Shown here: piece after piece, positions 58,519 to 64,000 of the stretch
How positions within the stretch are numbered: the first letter of the stretch is position 1
Layout: every line of letters begins with the position of its first letter
From: Deltaproteobacteria bacterium
GTDB lineage: Bacteria; Myxococcota_A; Polyangia; Polyangiales; Ga0077539
DNA: 64,000 nt
Reading direction: 5' to 3'
Assembly (NCBI GenBank): GCA_030694465.1
Contig: JAUXYJ010000076.1
Location: forward strand, 62,001-126,000
Program-made: the position numbers and the translations under genes
The notes under the pieces: model-generated
Databases searched by the model: none
Seen by the model: the letters and a program-made list of their open reading frames with translations, nothing else
Told to the model about the DNA's origin: nothing

Positions 58519-60815
58519 CCGCCACAACTCCCTTGGCGACACTCGATTCCGTCCATACACGGAGCAACGTCCCCGGTGCAGCACGCTTGCTGCGGCAGCC
58601 CACAGGATCGGCACACGTTGACTGCGCGATCACAGTCGCCCTGCAGTCGGTCGCAGCGGCTGCCTGCACAACACTGTTGCCCTGGTGCGCCACAGCGTCT
58701 GCAGGTGAAGTCGCTGTCGCAAGTGCTCCCGTCATTGCAGGTGGTAAGACCGCAACATCGCTGTCCCTCCCTCCCGCAAGCGAAGCACGTCATGCTTGTG
58801 CGAAGACACTCTAGATTCGCTGCACAAACACCCCCAGGACAGCAGGTCTGTCCAGGAGCGTTGCCGCAGGGTTCGCAGGTGTTTGCCGGGCCGCAGACGA
58901 GCTGCGAACCACATCGTCGCCCAGGACAACACGGCCCGCCTTGCGTGCCACAGGGTCGCTGACAGGTGCCCGCGATGCAGTCAAACCCAACCTGACATGT
59001 GTCGTTTGCGCAACATGCCTGATTTGCACCGCCGCATGGCCTGCAGCGCCCGTTGACGCAAGCCCCACCTGCGCTGCAGACGTTGCCTTCACAGCACGCT
59101 TCGCCACGCGCGGGGTCGCCACAGCTCGTGCAGGTCCCTCGGCCGGGTCCGGTACAGGTCGAGAAGCCAGTGCAGCTTCGCTGGGCACAACAAGTTGCAC
59201 CCAAAACACCGCACAAAAAGCAGCGATTTCCGTCTGGAGCCGGTGCGCAAAACCCGTTGGTCTGGCACGTGCTGTTTGCGCAACAACGCTCTCCTGCGGT
59301 GCGAGGACTGCTTGCAGGGGCGCCACATGGCTCGCACACCCCCACACCACCACCCGCGCAGACGTTGCCCGCGACACATGCTCGCCCGTCACAACACGGC
59401 GCTCCGGCGACGCCACAAGGCCCACATCGATTCGAAGCGCCGCAAAGAAGCCCTGGAATGCATCGAACCGCCAACGGACCAGCACAGCAAGGGTCGCCCG
59501 CTTGTCGGCCACAGGGATGACAATAGCTTGCTTGCGACAACACCTCTTGGCGACACTCACTCAACGGTGGACACAGCCCAAGAGTGCAGGGGCGATGATC
59601 GATGCACCGTCTGCCGCTGCTGCCATTGCCGGTTGGAATCAAAGCACACACTGCCGTTTGCCCTAGGGCATTCGCTTGATATCCACGATTGACGGGTGGT
59701 TGGCAGCAGTCGTCGCTGATCGCACACGGCACGTTAAAGTCCCGGCAACATCGCGGAACCAGCGCAGGGTTTCGGCCCACACAGGTGTCCATGGGATCGA
59801 TGCAAGGAGAGGTTCCATCGGTGTTGCGGACGGTGCTCTCAAGCACGCCTGGGCCCACCGGAATCACCACGCCGGGCCCTGGTCCCAAACCCACACGCGT
59901 AGCAGTCGGCAAGGTCTCAAAGGACGCCTGCGTGGGGCAGACCTCACCATGCCCCGCCAATCGCACACACTCGCGACTCAGGACATCGGGCGCGGACGCA
60001 TCAGACGCCTGGAGTCCGACACCACGACACTGGTAGGCATAACGTTCGCCCGATGTGGGATCCGGCTGACAGGCTCCAAGACCACCATCCAAGAGCTGCA
60101 ATTGTGGACCGCAAGAGCGTCGACAGAGCCCCTCGCGGCAAGTCAGTCCAGGCCCACAAGGGCTGCAGATTTTCACTCTAGGCGTTGGCGAGAGAGCATC
60201 GATCCAGTTGCCATCACAGCCTGAGCCTTCCTGACTCGGCGCCGCGCAGATCCCGGGCGCGTTGGCGACCACGTTGCTTGGCCTAGCACCACACGCCGAG
60301 GGTGGAAGCGTTCCCCCGATGGGCGTGCCCACTGCACGGCAAAAGCTCAAGGTCGGACACGCGTTGGCGCCGGTCCCAAGCCGAGCCGTTGGGTCGCATC
60401 CGTTGATGGCTGCCACTGCAGAGCGACAACGTCCCACCCCCCGAAATGCCGGATTGTTGGGATCTACCTGCGAAGGATCACAACGCAGTCCCTCGCTGCA
60501 CACACCGATCGCAGCCATACCCGCCTGAGCAAGGCCATCGCATTCGTCAATGCGACAAGGCTGATTGAGCGTCGCGGTTCGAACGCATGGACCGTTGCAG
60601 ACGCGCTGTGTGCCCGCACCACACGCAGCTACCCAATTCCGTCCTGGAGTCTGACGATCGTACGCACACCCTCCAAACAACGGAATGACGACCCACATCA
60701 CAAAAATCGAGAAAAATTGCAGCGCGAATGCTTCACGCTTGAACGCTTGAACGCTTGAACGCTTGAACCCTGCCCATTGCCCACCGCCTTTCGAAAGAGA
60801 AAACGATGCGATCAC
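58515..60815 (-). CDS. Giant Cys-rich repeat lipoprotein (about 10 C..CG..G..CC....C modules)
   Basis: Repeats such as 'CGGANQACCANDTCQVGFDCIAGTCQRPCGTQGGPCCPGRRC'; N-terminal 'FVMWVVIPLFGGCAYD' lipobox. Start uncertain. Confidence 0.8.
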   Translation of the reverse strand: MIASFSLSKGGGQWAGFKRSSVQAFKREAFALQFFSIFVMWVVIPLFGGCAYDRQTPGRNWVAACGAGTQRVCNGPCVRTATLNQPCRIDECDGLAQAGMAAIGVCSEGLRCDPSQVDPNNPAFRGVGRCRSAVAAINGCDPTARLGTGANACPTLSFCRAVGTPIGGTLPPSACGARPSNVVANAPGICAAPSQEGSGCDGNWIDALSPTPRVKICSPCGPGLTCREGLCRRSCGPQLQLLDGGLGACQPDPTSGERYAYQCRGVGLQASDASAPDVLSRECVRLAGHGEVCPTQASFETLPTATRVGLGPGPGVVIPVGPGVLESTVRNTDGTSPCIDPMDTCVGRNPALVPRCCRDFNVPCAISDDCCQPPVNRGYQANALGQTAVCALIPTGNGSSGRRCIDHRPCTLGLCPPLSECRQEVLSQASYCHPCGRQAGDPCCAGPLAVRCIPGLLCGASNRCGPCGVAGAPCCDGRACVAGNVCAGGGVGVCEPCGAPASSPRTAGERCCANSTCQTNGFCAPAPDGNRCFLCGVLGATCCAQRSCTGFSTCTGPGRGTCTSCGDPARGEACCEGNVCSAGGACVNGRCRPCGGANQACCANDTCQVGFDCIAGTCQRPCGTQGGPCCPGRRCGSQLVCGPANTCEPCGNAPGQTCCPGGVCAANLECLRTSMTCFACGREGQRCCGLTTCNDGSTCDSDFTCRRCGAPGQQCCAGSRCDRLQGDCDRAVNVCRSCGLPQQACCTGDVAPCMDGIECRQGSCGG
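60736..60767. repeat. 8-bp tandem repeat (cgcttgaa) x4
   Basis: cgcttgaacgcttgaacgcttgaacgcttgaa inside the predicted 5' coding end of 58515..60815. Confidence 0.95.
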
Positions 60816-60847
60816 AGCATCACGAAACTGTCAATCGTCCCCCGTTT

Positions 60848-60879
60848 GGCCCGCACCCGGCGACGTCGCTGGGTTACAC
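60848..60879. repeat. Dispersed palindrome copy I in 32-bp extended form (core 60857-60872)
   Basis: Identical to 57577-57608; touches the stop of the HisF-like fragment. Confidence 0.92.
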
Positions 60880-61164
60880 CTCGGGCGTGCTCAGCCCCGG
60901 GGGCAATCGCACAGGGATGCCCGCCTCGGCCATGCGGCGCTTGCAGTCATCGGGCGTGTGATTGGTGAAGTGAAAGATGCTCGCAGCGGCCACCGCAGAG
61001 GCCCCCGCGCGCACGACCGCGACGCAATCCTCGGGGCTCGCCACGCCGCCACACGCGATCAACGGGACATCCGATGCGCCCGCGTACAACGTGATGCTCT
61101 CGAGATCACAGCCCGCCATTTTGCCGTCTCGGTCCACGCGACCCATTTTCATGACGGCGGACAC
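60874..61164 (-). pseudogene. Truncated glycan-type HisF-like fragment (C-terminal third of barrel)
   Basis: 'VDRDGKMAGCD..VPLIACGGVASPEDCVAVVRAGASAVAAASIFHFTNHTPDDCKRRMAEAGIPVR' parallels 'VDRDGRALGYD..IPVIALGGVATLDDFATCITEGGADAAAAANIFHFIELSDRRAKRAMARAGIDVR' of the intact gene; N-terminal two thirds absent. Confidence 0.85.
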
Positions 61165-61410
61165 TCACTCAAGGCGCAGAAGGTGACGCGCGGAGTGTGG
61201 GGGTGAGGTGCTCTCGACGGGACGCAATCCCTACGTTGCGTGCGTTGTTGAACGATAGTATCAGAGCGATCGAATTGTCGTTTGTGGCAGCCCCGATGCG
61301 CCCAAATCAGTAGACGTGAGTGTCTTCGTGTCCCTGCAAAGCGTGTGAAGAGAGCAACTTCGGCAAGCTATGAATATCCGAACCTTGAGTGCAACGAAGT
61401 GGGGCCGAGC

Positions 61411-62025
61411 ATGAAAATCGGGCTGGTCGACTATGGGATGGGAAACCAGCGGAGTGTCCGAAATGCCCTCGAAGCGTTGGGCGCTGAGGTCATCGCGCTG
61501 CGGACCGAGAGTGACGCCGCGAGCGTCGGAGCGATGGTGTTGCCGGGCGTGGGCGCGTTTGGCGCGGGAATGGCGCGGATTCGAGAGCGCGGGCTGGACG
61601 GCATCTTGCACAAGTGGGTGATCGAGAAGGGGGTGCCCTTTTTGGGGATCTGCCTTGGAATGCAGATGATCGCGTCCGTGGGGCTTGAACTAGGGGAGCA
61701 TCAAGGGCTCTCATGGATCGATGGCACCGTGCGGCACTTAGCGCAGCGCGAAGGCCTACGGATTCCGCACATTGGCTGGAACGATGTGGACGGCAGGGGG
61801 GCGCTCTACAAGGGCATCCCACCAAGGTCCGCGTTCTACTTTGTGCACAGTTATTGTGTTGAGCCTTTAGACCCTTCGGTAATCTCAGGTTCGACCGAGC
61901 ACGGAGAGACGTTCTGCTCATCCATCGAATACAAGAATGTGTTTGGTGTGCAATTTCACCCAGAGAAAAGCCACCGTCATGGACTCGCTCTGCTTCGTAA
62001 TTTTCTAAGCCTCGCCCATGCTTAA
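61411..62025 (+). CDS. HisH-like glutamine amidotransferase subunit, glycan-pathway type
   Basis: 'MKIGLVDYGMGNQRSVRNALEALGAEV', 'PFLGICLGMQMI', 'FGVQFHPEKSHRHG'. Confidence 0.92.
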   Translation: MKIGLVDYGMGNQRSVRNALEALGAEVIALRTESDAASVGAMVLPGVGAFGAGMARIRERGLDGILHKWVIEKGVPFLGICLGMQMIASVGLELGEHQGLSWIDGTVRHLAQREGLRIPHIGWNDVDGRGALYKGIPPRSAFYFVHSYCVEPLDPSVISGSTEHGETFCSSIEYKNVFGVQFHPEKSHRHGLALLRNFLSLAHA

Positions 62026-62818
62026 GAAACGACTCATCCCTGTCTTGCTCTTGCAGAATGGCCAGCTCATTCGTAGCGAGGGTTTTGCGCTTCACCAAGT
62101 GATTGGCAACCCCGTTCATGAAGTCGAGCGTTTCAATCAGTGGTCTGTCGACGAGCTGATTTACCTTGATATCAGCGACGACGACGAGATCGACGGTCGA
62201 TCGGACATGAAGATCCAGCGCGAGCAGACCGCACTAGGAATTCTTGAGTCGGTTGCCGCCCACTGTTTTATGCCGCTGACCTTTGGTGGGCGTATTCGCA
62301 CGATCGACGATGTGCGAGCGCGGATCGAGCGCGGTGCGGACAAAGTCACCCTCGCGACGGCTGCGATCACAACTCCCGAGCTCGTCACCCGCGCGGCCAC
62401 GGAGTTTGGTCGGCAGGCGATTGTGATTGTGATCGATGCGAAACTCACGAGCGATGGACGCTACGAAGTAGTGTTTGACCATGCGAGCAAATCCACCGGA
62501 AAAACCCCAGCACAGTTTGCCCAAGAGGTCGAAGCTCTGGGCGCAGGTGAGATCGTTCTACAGTCAGTAGACCGTGACGGACGCGCGCTGGGATACGACA
62601 ATCAGTTGATTCGTTCGGTGACCGAAGTCACAAAGATTCCGGTGATCGCATTAGGGGGAGTTGCGACTTTGGATGACTTTGCAACGTGCATCACCGAGGG
62701 CGGCGCAGACGCCGCGGCCGCAGCAAACATTTTTCACTTTATCGAGCTCAGCGATCGTCGTGCGAAGCGTGCCATGGCGCGCGCGGGCATCGATGTTCGT
62801 CCACCCACTAGCAAATAG
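62018..62818 (+). CDS. HisF-like synthase subunit, glycan-pathway type
   Basis: 'MLKKRLIPVLLLQNGQLIRSEGF', 'LIYLDISDDDEIDGRSD', 'PLTFGGRIRTIDD', 'IPVIALGGVATLDDF'; 8-bp overlap with hisH-like gene. Confidence 0.92.
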   Translation: MLKKRLIPVLLLQNGQLIRSEGFALHQVIGNPVHEVERFNQWSVDELIYLDISDDDEIDGRSDMKIQREQTALGILESVAAHCFMPLTFGGRIRTIDDVRARIERGADKVTLATAAITTPELVTRAATEFGRQAIVIVIDAKLTSDGRYEVVFDHASKSTGKTPAQFAQEVEALGAGEIVLQSVDRDGRALGYDNQLIRSVTEVTKIPVIALGGVATLDDFATCITEGGADAAAAANIFHFIELSDRRAKRAMARAGIDVRPPTSK

Positions 62819-62832
62819 ACTGGATCTTTTCA

Positions 62833-63948
62833 ATGCGATACTGCACTCGTTGCGTGTACCCCGCGGCCGCTGCGACCCCACTCACGTTTGATGCCAATGG
62901 CGTTTGTTCGGGATGCCGTGCTAGCGAACAGCGCAAGTCGATCGACTGGAAGCCACGACGTGAAAAGCTCGCCAAGCTTCTCGATTCGTACCGCAGCAAA
63001 GACAACGACTACGATTGCATCATCCCGGTGAGTGGCGGCAAAGACAGCTACTATCAGGCTCATGTGATCGTAAAAGAGTTTGGCCTCAAGGCGCTGTTTG
63101 TTACCTACCATGGCAACAACTATCTGCCCGTAGGAGAGCGCAATCTTCGCAGGATGCGCGAGGTGTTTGACTGCGATCACCACATCTTCGAACCGTCCGT
63201 TGAAGTTCTCAAGAAGCTCAACCGGGAAGCGTTCTACAAGATGGGGGACATGAACTGGCACGCACACTGCGGGATCTTTACGTATCCGGTACAAGCCGCT
63301 TACCGATTTAAGGTCCCTTTGCTCATCTGGGGTGAGCACGGTTACACAGACCTTGCCGGCATGTTCTCAATGAATGACTACGTCGAGATGACTGCCAAAT
63401 ACCGTCTCGAGCACGCACAGCGTGGCTATGATTGGCACGATTTTGTGGGCAAACAGGGGCTCCGCGAGAAAGACCTGTTGTGGGCGAAGTATCCAACGGA
63501 TGACCAGCTGGACGAAGTTGGAGTCCGGGGAATTTATATCTTCAACTACGTGCCGTGGGAGGCCAATGAGCACACGGCGCTTGTTGAGAAAGAGTATGGG
63601 TGGGAGCAGAGCCCTGAGCCATTTGAGCGTACGTATCGACGCATGTCCAACCTGGACGACATGCACGAAAACGGGATGCATGACTATCTAAAGTACATCA
63701 AATTTGGATATGGCCGTGCCACAGATCATGCGTGCAAGGACATCCGCGCCGGTAGAATGACTCGCGAAGTGGGCATTGAGATGGTCCGCAAGTATGACCA
63801 CGTGAAGTCTTCGGACTTGGCGCGATGGCTACACTATGTGGACATGACTGAAGCTGAGTTTGATCGTGTCGCGGACACGTTTCGCGATTCGCGTGTGTGG
63901 AGCAAGAACGCAAGCGGCGAGTGGGTTAAGGACAACCTCTGGGACTGA
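62833..63948 (+). CDS. N-acetyl sugar amidotransferase (WbpG/PseA-like)
   Basis: 'MRYCTRCVYPAAAATPLTFDANGVCSGCRASE', 'CIIPVSGGKDSYYQAHVIVKEFGLKALFVTYHGN' PP-loop, 'LIWGEHG'. Confidence 0.92.
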   Translation: MRYCTRCVYPAAAATPLTFDANGVCSGCRASEQRKSIDWKPRREKLAKLLDSYRSKDNDYDCIIPVSGGKDSYYQAHVIVKEFGLKALFVTYHGNNYLPVGERNLRRMREVFDCDHHIFEPSVEVLKKLNREAFYKMGDMNWHAHCGIFTYPVQAAYRFKVPLLIWGEHGYTDLAGMFSMNDYVEMTAKYRLEHAQRGYDWHDFVGKQGLREKDLLWAKYPTDDQLDEVGVRGIYIFNYVPWEANEHTALVEKEYGWEQSPEPFERTYRRMSNLDDMHENGMHDYLKYIKFGYGRATDHACKDIRAGRMTREVGIEMVRKYDHVKSSDLARWLHYVDMTEAEFDRVADTFRDSRVWSKNASGEWVKDNLWD

Positions 63949-63954
63949 ATCACT

Positions 63955-64000
63955 ATGAAACCATTAAAAGAACGCGATATTCGTCCCTCGGACCACGGCG
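63955..64000 (+). CDS. Start of next gene in glycan cluster (partial; possibly methyltransferase)
   Basis: ATG at 63955: MKPLKERDIRPSDHG..., 6 bp after the preceding stop; only 15 codons visible. Confidence 0.45.
   Translation, partial: MKPLKERDIRPSDHG

Overview
A 64 kb high-GC chromosomal window. Gene content suggests Myxococcota/Deltaproteobacteria: MopE-type CGNG.DDNCNG motifs, Asp-rich lipoprotein linkers, three Ser/Thr kinases and a giant Cys-module lipoprotein. About 55 genes can be supported. No tRNA, rRNA, CRISPR array or intact transposon was seen. Recognisable loci: a split HcnABC/sarcosine-oxidase-like flavoenzyme operon (4.4-7.4 kb), NagZ-like GH3, speA, bfd-bfr, a di-haem peroxidase fused to a thioredoxin fold, a PhoR/PhoB-like pair, CtpA-like S41 protease, homocysteine methyltransferase/MTHFR, Ppx/GppA, and at the right edge the start of a surface-glycan cluster (HisH/HisF-like and WbpG-like amidotransferase). 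Main observations beyond annotation: (1) a dispersed palindrome, consensus ACCCGGCGACGTCGCYGGRT, in at least 9 copies, mostly just past stop codons, with two copies inside the disordered linkers of lipoproteins; (2) a bacterioferritin that has lost five of six ferroxidase ligands but keeps the haem Met; (3) a peroxidase-fused TlpA-like domain with WCGPC changed to WSGPS; (4) a translationally coupled three-gene envelope operon of unknown function (15.0-20.3 kb); (5) a 121-bp duplication of a gene 3' end whose three differences are all synonymous; (6) a truncated glycan-type HisF remnant facing the intact hisHF cluster; (7) a 26-bp perfect palindrome inside a kinase gene; (8) an 8-bp x4 repeat at the 5' end of a Cys-rich lipoprotein gene. 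All family calls are by eye from motifs; no searches were run.
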